A stretch of DNA of 64,000 nt from Candidatus Peregrinibacteria bacterium GW2011_GWF2_43_17 (GTDB lineage Bacteria > Patescibacteriota > Gracilibacteria > UBA1369 > UBA12470). The notes under the pieces are model-generated. The model made no database searches. It saw only the letters and a program-made list of their open reading frames with translations, and was not told the origin of the DNA. Position numbers and translations under genes: made by a program. The stretch covers positions 62,001-126,000 of the forward strand of contig LCFW01000002.1 of assembly GCA_000999315.1 (NCBI GenBank). The letters run 5' to 3'. Shown piece after piece: positions 49,007 through 59,790 of the stretch; the stretch's first letter is position 1; the number at the start of each line of letters is the position of its first letter.

Positions 49007-49723
49007 ATGCAAGTCATTCCATGTTTCTACATCCAGGACGGTAAATGTGTCTCTCTGTATAAAGGGCAACAAAATAAACAAAAAAAGATATACTTCACGG
49101 AACCTCTGCAAATGGCCAGACTTTTTGATATGCAGGGAGCGAAAAAACTGCAAATTATCGATCTTAACGGAAGTATTACCGGCGAACTTGGGAATGCGCG
49201 CTTGATTCAAAAAATCTGTAAAGATATAAAATCCGAAGTCCAACTTGGAGGCGGTATAAGAAAAATCGGAGATATGGAAAAAGCTTTCGAGCTTGGTGCG
49301 AGCAGGGTGGTGCTCGGAGTTTCATCCATAGCGATATTGAAATCGGCGCTTAAAAAATACGGCGGTGAAAAAATAATCATGGGTATCAAGGCGAGACACA
49401 ATATCGTAGATACCGATTTAATGCTTGAAGGCAAAATCCCGGAAGTGACTTTGCTTGCAAAAGAGGTGAAAGAAATAGGAGTTACCCAAATTATTTACAA
49501 AGATCTTGAAGCCGAAGGAACTCTTTATCATCCGAATTTCGACATGATAGAAAAAATCATCTACGAAACGGGCGGGGAAGTGGATGTTTACAGTTCCGGT
49601 GGAGTTGCCGATGCATATGATTTGAAACTGCTGAAAGATACGGGAGCGGCGGGTGTAATAATCAACCGTGCGTTTATGGAAAACGAATTATCTTTTCCAG
49701 ACCTTAACAATATCTTTCACTGA
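49007..49723 (+). CDS. HisA-like TIM-barrel protein lacking catalytic aspartates
   Basis: The 238-residue protein aligns along its whole length with ProFAR isomerase HisA. It keeps the DGKCVSLYKG, IIDLNGS, QLGGGIRKIGDMEKAFELGASRVVLGVSS and SSGGVADAYDLKLLKDTGAAGVIINRA segments that bind the two phosphates. The catalytic Asp of strand 1 (PAxD in HisA) is Tyr here (PCFYIQDG), and the strand-5 Asp (LDxR) is Lys (GIKARHN). The substrate Arg in VRL is Ser. No his genes are nearby, so it should not be an ordinary HisA; another phosphosugar role is possible. The 3' end overlaps rel by 36 bp. Confidence 0.85.
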   Translation: MQVIPCFYIQDGKCVSLYKGQQNKQKKIYFTEPLQMARLFDMQGAKKLQIIDLNGSITGELGNARLIQKICKDIKSEVQLGGGIRKIGDMEKAFELGASRVVLGVSSIAILKSALKKYGGEKIIMGIKARHNIVDTDLMLEGKIPEVTLLAKEVKEIGVTQIIYKDLEAEGTLYHPNFDMIEKIIYETGGEVDVYSSGGVADAYDLKLLKDTGAAGVIINRAFMENELSFPDLNNIFH

Positions 49724-51619
49724 ACTCACTGCCATTAAGGCTTCATCAAGATGCCGAAGATTATTGACTTCGATCGTCATGCTTAGACGTTTTTGCATAT
49801 TTGAATCCGCATTCAAGTCCTTGATTTGGCTTATGTTCACTCCTAAATTGGAAAACAACATCGCGATATCCCTTAAAAATCCAACTCGATCTTTGAAAAT
49901 TATATTTATCTCAACCTGATAAGAAGATTGAGTCCCTTTTGCGGGCGGCGTACCAAGCAACTCTTCATGTGAATAGAGGGTATGAATCACGTTCTTAACG
50001 TTTATATCTCCGTTACCGATTAAAATAACCAGCTCCCGTTTACTTTTCACGCTAAAATTCTTTAGGAATTCGTTTTCCGCTTTGGATGACATTTTTTTCA
50101 ACTCGCTTATACCGAGAAGTTTCAACTCTTGCCCCAGCAACTGCAATCCGGCGTTATAATTTTTTTGAGTACTCTGCTTCTTGAAAAATTCTTTAATTCT
50201 GGTTTTGGCCAGACCGGTTTTGGCAAATTGCAACCATTCGCGTTTGGGTCCGAGCACTTTATCGGAAATTTCGATTTTCACAGTGTCGCCGGTTTTAAGT
50301 TGTGCGGTTGGAGTGACAGGTTCGCCATTGATTTCGGCCGACAATAAATGATCGCCGATATCGCTATGTATATGATAAGCGAAATCCACGACATTGGATC
50401 CATAGGGGAGATCTATTACATCGCCTCGAGGCGTAAATACGAAAATTCTATCTTGAAAAATGTCGAATTTCATGCCATCTACGAAATCGTTGGAAGTTCT
50501 GGCTTCTTTCTGTATATCCAATATTTTCTTTGCCCAATCGGCGTGTTTCCTGAACACTTCGCCGATTTTTTGTTTTTTCGCTTTCGAATAGTCGTAAAAA
50601 TAATGGGCGGCGATTCCATATTCGTCATCGAGATGCATTTGCTTGGTTCTTATTTGGAATTCCGTAATCACGCCATCTATTCCGAACACGGTGGTGTGTA
50701 TACTTCTGTATCCGTTAACTTTCGGGACGGCGATGTAATCTTTAATCCTTTTGGGTTTTGGTTTGAAAGTTTGATGTATGGCACCGAGAGCCAAATAGCA
50801 TTCATCAACATTATTTACGATTACGCGTAGCGCGATCAGGTCATAAATGTCCTTGAATTGTCGTCCGGTTCTGACCATTTTTTTATAAATGCTGTAAAGA
50901 TTTTTCTTCCTTGCGTAAATTTCCGCATTTATTCCTCTGGATTTCACGGCGCTTTTCGCAATTTTCAATGTTTCTTTTAATATGTGATCGTTTCTAATCG
51001 CGCTTTGTTCAACGAGAGAGTTCATTCTTGAGTAATCGGTCGGATAAATGTGCTCGAAACACAAATCTTCCATTTCGAATTTGATTTCCCAAATGCCGAG
51101 AAGATTCGCAACCGGCACGTATATTTCGAGAGTTTCGTTTGCGATAAGAAGTTTTTTTGATTCGTTTTTGATATTACCGAGCGTCCGCATATTGTGTAAC
51201 CTATCCGCAAGTTTCACTAAAATTATTCTCAAGTCTTTCGCGCTGTGCAGAAAAAGTCTTTTCAAAGATTCAATCTGTCGGTCCGCCATGTTGTGCTTAT
51301 AATAAACACGCGATAACTTGGTTACACCTTCCACCAAAAATGCAACCTTCTTACCGAATTTCCCCCCCACATCCTTTAAACTATAGCCGGTATCCTCGGG
51401 CACGTCGTGCAAAAGAGCCGTTATAAGCATATCTTCATCGGCTTGCAGATTCGTTAAAATCATACAAGTTTCCAGCGGATGAGTTATATATGGCGAGCCA
51501 TCATCTCTTTTCTGATTTTTGTGAGCCTCTTCGGCGAAGGAATAAGCGTCAAGAATTTTTTGCTCGTTAAGATCGGGCATATATTTTTTAGCCGCCCTGA
51601 TGATTTGGGAGATATTCAT
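49688..51619 (-). CDS. rel: RelA/SpoT-type (p)ppGpp synthetase/hydrolase
   Basis: This is a bifunctional stringent-response enzyme. The HD hydrolase domain (residues ~20-190) has SPYITHPLETCMIL, ALLHDVPEDTGY and LVKLADRLHNMRTL. The synthetase domain (~230-350) has YDLIALRVIV, KDYIAVPKVNGYRSIHTTVFG and EFQIRT with the conserved catalytic Glu. A TGS domain (FVFTPRGDVIDLPYGSNVVDFAYHIHSDIGDH) and a C-terminal ACT domain follow. Length is 643 aa, a little short of the ~720 typical because the regulatory region is reduced. It is divergent from mnmA, with 32 bp between start codons. Confidence 0.96.
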   Translation of the reverse strand: MNISQIIRAAKKYMPDLNEQKILDAYSFAEEAHKNQKRDDGSPYITHPLETCMILTNLQADEDMLITALLHDVPEDTGYSLKDVGGKFGKKVAFLVEGVTKLSRVYYKHNMADRQIESLKRLFLHSAKDLRIILVKLADRLHNMRTLGNIKNESKKLLIANETLEIYVPVANLLGIWEIKFEMEDLCFEHIYPTDYSRMNSLVEQSAIRNDHILKETLKIAKSAVKSRGINAEIYARKKNLYSIYKKMVRTGRQFKDIYDLIALRVIVNNVDECYLALGAIHQTFKPKPKRIKDYIAVPKVNGYRSIHTTVFGIDGVITEFQIRTKQMHLDDEYGIAAHYFYDYSKAKKQKIGEVFRKHADWAKKILDIQKEARTSNDFVDGMKFDIFQDRIFVFTPRGDVIDLPYGSNVVDFAYHIHSDIGDHLLSAEINGEPVTPTAQLKTGDTVKIEISDKVLGPKREWLQFAKTGLAKTRIKEFFKKQSTQKNYNAGLQLLGQELKLLGISELKKMSSKAENEFLKNFSVKSKRELVILIGNGDINVKNVIHTLYSHEELLGTPPAKGTQSSYQVEINIIFKDRVGFLRDIAMLFSNLGVNISQIKDLNADSNMQKRLSMTIEVNNLRHLDEALMAVSSVKDIVKVWKR

Positions 51620-51651
51620 TTAAGTGGTTTTTTGTGGTAATTTTATTATAT

Positions 51652-52701
51652 ATGACAAAAGTTGCAATCGCCATGTCGGGGGGAATAGACTCGTCGGTCA
51701 CAGCCGCAATCTTAAAAGATCAAGGATATGACTGTTTTGGAGTCCATATGCATAACGGCACCGCTTCGGCGCCCAAAAACATAGAAGATGCGGCGAAATC
51801 CGCCAAGAAAATAGGGATTCCTTTTTACGTTATTGATTTGAAAAAAGTTTTTGAAGAGAAAATTTTAAAATATTATTTGGACACTTACAAAAAAGGGCAT
51901 ACGCCGAATCCGTGTGTCGTTTGCAACAAATATGTGAAATTCGGAGAGTTGATGACAAAGGTGCGCGGGATGGGGGCGGATTTTTTGGCTACGGGTCACT
52001 ACGCGAGAATTAAAAAGAACAAAAATATTTACGAACTCCATGCCGGAGCCGATCCGAAAAAAGATCAGAGTTATTTCCTTTATCGGCTTACACAGGCGCA
52101 ACTTAAGCACGTCATGTTCCCGCTCGGTGACACAACGAAAGAAAAAACAAAAGCTTTCGGGAAAGAATATGGCTTGCGTTCTGCAATCGAAAGAGACGAA
52201 AGCCAAGGAATATGCTTCATTCCGGATAAATTTTATACCGATTTTCTAAAAAACCATCTCCCGAAATCGTGTTTCGAAGAGGGTCTGATTATAGACATGG
52301 ATGGCACGAAACGCGGGCGCCACAGAGGATTGCCTTACTACACATGCGGACAAAGGAAAGGGCTTTTTATAGGAGGACTGAAAGAGCCGTATTATGTGAT
52401 CAAAACGGATTACAAAAACAACACTCTTTTTGTTGGCGGAGATAAATATTTATGGCACAAAGAAATTTACGCAAAAGAGTTGAGTTTCATATCGGGTAAA
52501 ACGCCAAGCAAAACATTCACGGCAAACGCTCGCACAAGGCACCTTGGCACACTCGAAAAGGCCAAGGTCGAAATTTTAAATAAGAATACGGCGAAGGTGG
52601 TGTTCGCGAAACCGGTCAGGGCTTTCACCGAAGGACAATCGATAGTTTTCTATAAGGGATCGAAAGTGATTGGCGGGGGGACTATGAGATGGAATCAATA
52701 A
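51652..52701 (+). CDS. mnmA: tRNA-specific 2-thiouridylase MnmA
   Basis: MnmA thiolates U34 of tRNA-Lys/Glu/Gln. The PP-loop SGGIDSSVTA is at the N-terminus. The first catalytic Cys is in TPNPCVVCNKYVKFG, the second in SQGICFIPD, and ATGHYARI and DQSYFLYRLTQAQL are also typical. The C-terminal barrel (GQRKGLFIGG...) is complete. I start at 51652 (MTKVAIAMSGG); an in-frame ATG at 51634 adds six residues and overlaps the leader. Length is 349 aa. Sulfur donors are not encoded nearby. Confidence 0.95.
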   Translation: MTKVAIAMSGGIDSSVTAAILKDQGYDCFGVHMHNGTASAPKNIEDAAKSAKKIGIPFYVIDLKKVFEEKILKYYLDTYKKGHTPNPCVVCNKYVKFGELMTKVRGMGADFLATGHYARIKKNKNIYELHAGADPKKDQSYFLYRLTQAQLKHVMFPLGDTTKEKTKAFGKEYGLRSAIERDESQGICFIPDKFYTDFLKNHLPKSCFEEGLIIDMDGTKRGRHRGLPYYTCGQRKGLFIGGLKEPYYVIKTDYKNNTLFVGGDKYLWHKEIYAKELSFISGKTPSKTFTANARTRHLGTLEKAKVEILNKNTAKVVFAKPVRAFTEGQSIVFYKGSKVIGGGTMRWNQ

Positions 52702-52778
52702 AACAACAGGCATGTGTTCTTCAGGATCGCGCGTCTTTTTGGCGTAAAACAATCTGCCGAATCGTCAACCACCCCTGG

Positions 52779-52807
52779 TTGAAAAAAAACTCAAAAAGGA
52801 ATATAAT
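52779..52807 (+). promoter_or_regulatory. Sigma70-type promoter
   Basis: TTGAAA (52779-52784) and TATAAT (52802-52807) are spaced 17 bp, 23 bp before the sortase ATG. Confidence 0.7.
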
Positions 52808-52830
52808 TTAATGAATAACTATATCTGTAA

Positions 52831-53706
52831 ATGGCTCATAAATTAACCATCGAAGAAATAGTAAAAAAAGTTGACCGCAAAATCGACTCATTCAGGGAAG
52901 CCGAATTTTACAGGATAGATTTTCCCGAAGAAGGCGTGCCTTTCGATATAAATCAGGCTTTGGCATTGGAGCTGTCGCAAAACAGCATCATTACATTTAC
53001 TGATAAAATAATCGGCATCGCGAAAACTCTTGCGATTTCAATTACATTATTTTTCGTATTCTTTCTGTTATTTAACGCGAAAGCTTACTTCGAGATCATG
53101 AAAGATGATGTGTTCGATCTTTTAACATATCAAAGCGAACGAATCGCAGAAACGCCACAACAACCGCCCGAACAAGAGTTGATAGTTTTAAGCAAAGATC
53201 CATCTGCCCAAAAACAACAATTCTCGGAATTGGATCTGGCAATAACACCGCCAGACAACAGATTGATAATACCATCGATAGGCAAGGATGTTCCTATAGC
53301 GGAAGTGGATTCAGCCGCCATCACGGACCCGAACTGGACCAATCTAAATGACGACATCTTAAACGCGCTCAAAAGCGGCGTGGTGAGATATCCCGGTACC
53401 GCTTTGCCTGGAGAATACGGCAATACATTCATAACCGGCCACAGCAGTTATTATTTCTGGGATGACGGCCAATACAAAGAGATTTTCGCCCTCTTATCCG
53501 AGGTACAAGTCGGAGAAGAAATCGAGGTTTATTATAATCAGCAAAAATTTATTTATGAAATTACCGAAAAAAAAGAAGTCATGCCATCGGAAGTGGATGT
53601 TTTAAGCCAGCCGACGGACCAAAAACAGATCACATTGATGACTTGTACGCCGGTAGGGACGAATTTGAAGAGGCTGATAGTCAAGGGTAATCTCATGGAT
53701 GAGTAG
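52831..53706 (+). CDS. Sortase-family transpeptidase
   Basis: Sortases attach surface proteins to the wall or to each other. A cytoplasmic N-terminus of ~65 residues is followed by one membrane span (TLAISITLFFVFFLLFNAKAYF) and a Pro/Gln-rich linker. The C-terminal sortase barrel has the catalytic His in FITGHSS (near residue 204), the Cys in ITLMTCTPVG (near residue 271) and the Arg in LKRLIV. The layout fits class C/D/E-like enzymes, without a closer assignment. The long acidic N-terminus before the membrane span is unusual. No LPXTG-like substrate is seen in this window. Confidence 0.9.
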   Translation: MAHKLTIEEIVKKVDRKIDSFREAEFYRIDFPEEGVPFDINQALALELSQNSIITFTDKIIGIAKTLAISITLFFVFFLLFNAKAYFEIMKDDVFDLLTYQSERIAETPQQPPEQELIVLSKDPSAQKQQFSELDLAITPPDNRLIIPSIGKDVPIAEVDSAAITDPNWTNLNDDILNALKSGVVRYPGTALPGEYGNTFITGHSSYYFWDDGQYKEIFALLSEVQVGEEIEVYYNQQKFIYEITEKKEVMPSEVDVLSQPTDQKQITLMTCTPVGTNLKRLIVKGNLMDE

Positions 53707-53713
53707 CCACCCC

Positions 53714-54109
53714 CTAAGCGTTGTTCAACTTTGCCAAAATATCTTCCTGCGCCTTCTGATCTTCGACCGCCGCGACAGACTCTTGAGCTTTTCGTTCTTC
53801 GCGCGCCTTTTTCGTTTGGAACTCTTTCCACTCGATGGCGTGCTTATCGTTAATTCTTTTTAATTCTTTCTCGTATTCGTTATCCAATTTTGCGAGTTGT
53901 TCTCTTTCTTTCATCAAAATCCCGCGCAATTTCACGACCTGATCCTCTGTCATTATCGGCAAAATTTGGAACCAGTAATTCCTCTCGGCATCGGTCATGG
54001 ATTCGGTCTCTTTTATAAGTTTAACCAAATCCGGAAATTTATTTGCGACCTCGTCGGGTATGACAAATTGTGTCGCATTGGTTCCTGATTGTTGTGCCGC
54101 GTCCGCCAT
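53714..54109 (-). CDS. Coiled-coil protein, unknown function
   Basis: The 131-residue protein begins with a short Ala/Gln region and a helical segment (DEVANKFPDLVKLIKETESMTDAERNYWFQILPIMTEDQVVKLRGIL). It continues with a long charged coiled coil (KEREQLAKLDNEYEKELKRINDKHAIEWKEFQTKKAREERKAQ). No signal peptide or catalytic motif is visible. It is the third gene of a three-gene group (with 54161-55519 and 55526-55942) on the minus strand. The group has no recognised family, so its role is unknown; a filament or scaffold role is possible from the coiled coil alone. Confidence 0.55.
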   Translation of the reverse strand: MADAAQQSGTNATQFVIPDEVANKFPDLVKLIKETESMTDAERNYWFQILPIMTEDQVVKLRGILMKEREQLAKLDNEYEKELKRINDKHAIEWKEFQTKKAREERKAQESVAAVEDQKAQEDILAKLNNA

Positions 54110-54160
54110 ATTCGTCTTTGTTTTCGGATGTTATTTTAGATTGTTTTTGAAATAAATCAA

Positions 54161-55519
54161 TTAAGCCTGTGAAGCATCCGCCACTCTGGGAGCAGATTGA
54201 ATAAAACCGTTTGCCGGATCCGCAATGAATTCCGCGAGAGGTAACGTGTCTTGACTGCCATCGCTTGGCGCTTTTGCCACAACCTGATCATAAATCGCTT
54301 TTACGATCTCAAAATCCGCCTGATAATCACTTGGCAAATCCTCAACATCGAGAGACTCTTTGTCATTGCCGTTTTTTGCCAACTCTTTAAGTTTAGCGAC
54401 GGTAAACTCGGTATTGAAAAGCGAATAACAAAGTGCCTCTTTCTTGCCGACTTTATTGCCACCGACTATAAGATTTTCCAGCCACGTTGTTGCGGCCGTT
54501 TGGTTTTCTTTAAAAGTCTTGAAAGTCACAGCCTCATCGCCATCTTTCGGATGGCTAATCACCTTTTGTTTATTTGTGATCAAGTCGAGAAAAACCTCTT
54601 TTGTCTCCGATGGTGACATCGTACCTATCAAACCGTCAAACATACCACCGGGATTGAAATTCAAAAGCGCCACAAATGCCGCCGCCAAAGTCGCCAAAAA
54701 CCCGTTTTTAGACTGCATCAGTCTGTCTAAAATACCTTGAAGGCCGGTTTGCCCCGTACTGATGGCGTCACCGATAGCATCACCGATCGTCTCATCGGTT
54801 CCTTCCGTAGCGCTTATTGTATCATCCTCCGCCTTTTTCTTATCGCGCATCTCGGCAACTTTTGTTTTGAATTCGGAAGGTTTTTCAATTGAAACAAGAG
54901 TGCTCGCATCGTATTCCCCCGTATTGAATTTTTCGGTTTGAAGTTTTTCTATCGCGGATGTTCTGTATTTCACGAATAACTCTTTGTATTTTGTTTCAAA
55001 TTCTGCGACCTTGGCTTGCCTTTGGTCGATGGCGACAGTTATGTTCTCCGGCTTAAATTCCAACACTTCTGTTAAAAGAGCCTCGACTTCTTGTTTTGAT
55101 GTCGCATCCATATCGGAAAAATCTTTCAAAACTGTGAGTTCGGATTCAACTGTTCCATGTCGCGTTGCCAACTCTTTTGAGGTGATAGTTTCTTCGAGTT
55201 TTGCAATAACTTTATCAAGACATTCCGTTTTGAATATATCCATCAGCTCGGGAACATCATCTTCATCATCCCAGTCTCCGTCCATCAACTCTTCGGATAA
55301 AGTTGTAAGCTCGTAGAAATCAGGATCATCACTCTCCATCTTTGATAAAAGTTCGGGTTTTCGAAGATAGCCGGGGTGAGATTTTAAATAAGTTTCAACT
55401 GCGCTATTCATATCTTCTTTTGCGCCAGGCAAATTTCTCACCAAACTCATCAATTTTGTGACGGAAGAACTTTGCTCGGGGCTCAATTCCACTCCCGTTT
55501 TTACTTGTTCTGATGGCAT
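54161..55519 (-). CDS. Large helical protein with one hydrophobic segment
   Basis: This is a 452-residue protein of unknown family. The first ~235 residues are acidic and helical, with heptad-like repeats (AKVAEFETKYKELFVKYRTSAIEKLQ). A Gly-rich linker leads to one hydrophobic stretch (FLATLAAAFVALLNF, residues ~275-290), and the last ~160 residues are globular. It has no classical signal peptide, so the hydrophobic stretch may be an internal anchor. Its start is 6 bp after the stop of the 138-aa gene at 55526, indicating an operon. Confidence 0.55.
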   Translation of the reverse strand: MPSEQVKTGVELSPEQSSSVTKLMSLVRNLPGAKEDMNSAVETYLKSHPGYLRKPELLSKMESDDPDFYELTTLSEELMDGDWDDEDDVPELMDIFKTECLDKVIAKLEETITSKELATRHGTVESELTVLKDFSDMDATSKQEVEALLTEVLEFKPENITVAIDQRQAKVAEFETKYKELFVKYRTSAIEKLQTEKFNTGEYDASTLVSIEKPSEFKTKVAEMRDKKKAEDDTISATEGTDETIGDAIGDAISTGQTGLQGILDRLMQSKNGFLATLAAAFVALLNFNPGGMFDGLIGTMSPSETKEVFLDLITNKQKVISHPKDGDEAVTFKTFKENQTAATTWLENLIVGGNKVGKKEALCYSLFNTEFTVAKLKELAKNGNDKESLDVEDLPSDYQADFEIVKAIYDQVVAKAPSDGSQDTLPLAEFIADPANGFIQSAPRVADASQA

Positions 55520-55525
55520 AAATTT

Positions 55526-55942
55526 TTAAATTACAAAAACATCTCCCCACTCTTTCTCGGCCGCCTCTTTTTGCAATCTTAACCAGTGAACGCGGTTCTC
55601 GAATTGGTAGGCGTTATTCGAAAAAGGGGATTTGTAATAGTTATAGATTTCACGCACGCTTGTAAGCATATTAAAAGCATGCTGATCGACTTTTCCTCGA
55701 GTTAATTCGGGCAATTTGTCGTAAACGGGTTGATTTATCAGTGTTGAAGGGGCATATAAATTTATCTTTTTGCTGTCGACCAAACTGACTATCAAATTAA
55801 CAAGCGCCATGTCTTGGTCATCCATTGCTGAAGACTTTTCAACAGGAGTATTTACGACTTTTTGCGTATCGGCTGCGATAGGCATATTGTCGGTCTTGGG
55901 ATCGAAATATGGATTGTATTGGCCTGATGATTTGAAAACCAT
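55526..55942 (-). CDS. Hypothetical protein, 138 aa
   Basis: This is a soluble helical protein with a low-complexity start (SSGQYNPYFDPKTDNMP), a Val/Ile-rich helix and a Lys/Glu-rich end. It is the first gene of a three-gene minus-strand operon. No family, signal peptide or metal motif is recognised. It is transcribed divergently from ligA, with 43 bp between start codons, so a shared control region may lie there. Confidence 0.5.
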   Translation of the reverse strand: MVFKSSGQYNPYFDPKTDNMPIAADTQKVVNTPVEKSSAMDDQDMALVNLIVSLVDSKKINLYAPSTLINQPVYDKLPELTRGKVDQHAFNMLTSVREIYNYYKSPFSNNAYQFENRVHWLRLQKEAAEKEWGDVFVI

Positions 55943-55970
55943 CGTTGAGTTTTTATGTTTTTTATCTTAA

Positions 55971-58088
<2,118 letters not shown>

Positions 58089-58126
58089 GAATACATCTAG
58101 GTAGAAAGATTTTGGAAAGATGTAGA

Positions 58127-58636
58127 TTATTTAACTGCCTGCATTGTGTTTCCAATAATTCCATCAAGTTTTTCATAGAGACCAGATGGGTCGAATTTCA
58201 AATCCTCTAACTGCTCTTGATTAATTGTTACTGATTGATTTAATTGTTGTTTAGATATTTCCATTTGTTCGTTAGATGCACTCCGTGAAAAATAAAGACC
58301 TATTATTGAGATAATAAGTGCGGAGATAGCAAGAAGGGTTGCTATAAGTGATGATGAATTAGCATTTTTTAATTCTTCATGTTCAAGCAACCTAAATCTT
58401 GATTCCAAAGTTAAAACATAAGGGATGTCTGCCTTTAGGGTAGTGCAACCCCAATTGTACTTGCCTTGATCTAATGGCACATACATTGAACAGACCAAAT
58501 TCGCCAATCTGAATTCGTTTATATTTACTCTCTTCCTTTCTAGTTGTTTTATTAAATCAGAAAATTTTATTCCTTCTTCGATTTTGTCTTTCCCGAATTT
58601 TAAAATTTCTATGTATAAGTCATTTTTCCTAAACAT
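58127..58636 (-). CDS. Membrane-anchored hypothetical protein
   Basis: The product starts probably at 58636 (MFRKNDLYIEILKFGKDKIEEGIKF), with an alternative ATG at 58672. The N-terminal ~90 residues are predicted to contain a helical bundle, possibly winged-helix-like (FSDLIKQLERKRVNINEFRLANLV). They are followed by one membrane span (SSLIATLLAISALIISIIGLYF) and a polar tail with Gln/Asn. No family is recognised. It stands between ligA and the palindrome-rich region that starts at 58680, so it may belong to the same accessory block. Confidence 0.5.
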   Translation of the reverse strand: MFRKNDLYIEILKFGKDKIEEGIKFSDLIKQLERKRVNINEFRLANLVCSMYVPLDQGKYNWGCTTLKADIPYVLTLESRFRLLEHEELKNANSSSLIATLLAISALIISIIGLYFSRSASNEQMEISKQQLNQSVTINQEQLEDLKFDPSGLYEKLDGIIGNTMQAVK

Positions 58637-58680
58637 ATTTGTGAATAATTTATATTTGGCACAAATTAACATTACCTTTG

Positions 58681-58842
58681 TTTGAACCCCCGGGCAACTC
58701 TGTTAACAGGCCGGTAGCGAAGCGAACGATCAATTATTATGAGTTTGATTGCTAATGCAATCTCCTCATAAAATTCTCCCCGGGGAGAAAACCCAGCTGC
58801 TGTTTAAACAAATCTTAATGTTATTGAATTCAATAACATTAA
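58681..58842. repeat. Left flank of the Bro-N cassette: stacked palindromes
   Basis: This segment holds TTTGAACC (58681-58688) and CAGGCCGGT (58707-58715), which recur inverted at 59791-59821. It also has an ATGAG/CTCAT hairpin with an inner GATTGC/GCAATC pair (58739-58769), the palindrome TTCTCCCCGGGGAGAA (58774-58789), and a perfect 28-bp palindrome (58815-58842) centred on GAATTC. Such density of palindromes in 160 bp suggests the edge of an exchangeable unit. Confidence 0.65.
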
Positions 58843-58882
58843 AACACTGAAAATCCAAATCCCGTGACAAACAGCTTCCAAC

Positions 58883-59710
58883 TCACTTAATCCTTTTTCC
58901 ACCTCGCCTCTTCGGCAAATAATTCTCTTTGGACACCACAGATCTGCCAATCTCATGCTCCAATGCTTTTCTCGCAGTACCGGCGATTTTGCCACCTCTT
59001 TCGGCATCTTTTTTAAGCTTGGGCACGCCTTTTGAATTATCGATGCGATGAATTTCGGTTGTTGATCTCTCGCCAAGCATGGTGAAGATCAGCTCGAAAT
59101 CATCCATGTGATCACGTAAATTTTCTCGTTTCAATCCTTTCAGATCCTTATATTCACTTGGGGTTACGCCAAAAGTGGCTTTTGATATTTCGGCGGTTAA
59201 TATCTCGTAATCTTTTTGCTCTTGCGCGCCTCGTTTCTGCCATTCGTCGGTCAATTCTTCACGAATAGCAATCCCGCGCATTCGTTTCTCAATCCATTCT
59301 TCCGGATAACCTTTCAGTTTATACAACATGCGTGTTCGTTTGGTCGCCAGTTCAGGATTTTCTATTTCTTGTACTCGCTCGTAACCGACTTTTGCCAGCC
59401 AACGCTTAAACGGCTCGGCTTTAGGGGAGGGGATTGATTGAATGATACGGAAAATACCTTCGGTGTTTGCGCAATTCATTTTCTGGATGCCTCCTTCTGT
59501 TAATATGTCAAGGGTGTGTACAATTTGTACATATCCTTTTGCCAATTCCGGATCACGATATTTCATACGTTGAATATATTGTTTTGGATTGCTTGAGTCC
59601 ATAAGGGCTAAAACGACATCTTCAACCACAAACCACCACTCATTATTATGGAGAGTTTTTCTGATTCTTGTGCCTTTGAATAGCGCTATTTTTGTAGTTT
59701 GATTGTCCAT
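58883..59710 (-). CDS. Bro-N domain protein (phage antirepressor-like)
   Basis: The N-terminal ~110 residues match the Bro-N domain (IRKTLHNNEWWFVVEDVVLALMDSSNPKQYIQRMKYRDPEL), with the usual GIFRIIQSIPSPKAEPFKRWLAKVG segment. The rest is a helical region (residues ~130-230), and the C-terminus is basic (LPKRRGGKRIK), consistent with DNA binding. Bro-N proteins occur as phage antirepressors, and similar solitary genes are common in CPR genomes, where their role is unknown. The gene lies between stacked palindromes on both sides, unlike any other gene here. No phage structural gene is nearby. Function as a regulator is inference. Confidence 0.8.
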   Translation of the reverse strand: MDNQTTKIALFKGTRIRKTLHNNEWWFVVEDVVLALMDSSNPKQYIQRMKYRDPELAKGYVQIVHTLDILTEGGIQKMNCANTEGIFRIIQSIPSPKAEPFKRWLAKVGYERVQEIENPELATKRTRMLYKLKGYPEEWIEKRMRGIAIREELTDEWQKRGAQEQKDYEILTAEISKATFGVTPSEYKDLKGLKRENLRDHMDDFELIFTMLGERSTTEIHRIDNSKGVPKLKKDAERGGKIAGTARKALEHEIGRSVVSKENYLPKRRGGKRIK

Positions 59711-59755
59711 TCGCCAGATAGTATATCACGCAGACATTAAATTTTTATGAAAAAA

Positions 59756-59790
59756 CAAAGGGGGGGGGGCGATTTGCCCCCCCCCCTTTG
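59756..59790. repeat. G10/C10 perfect hairpin
   Basis: CAAA followed by ten G and a C (59756-59770) pairs with G, ten C and TTTG (59776-59790) around the loop GATTT. The 15-bp stem contains an uninterrupted run of ten G-C pairs, 46 bp upstream of the Bro-N start. The long G-run could form a quadruplex. It may be a transcription stop, a recombination substrate or an assembly-sensitive homopolymer. Confidence 0.7.

Noticed and set aside
58804-59076. 90-residue frame overlapping the 3' end of the Bro-N gene
   Set aside because: It runs into the long palindrome and lies in another frame of the Bro-N gene. No start or motif supports it.
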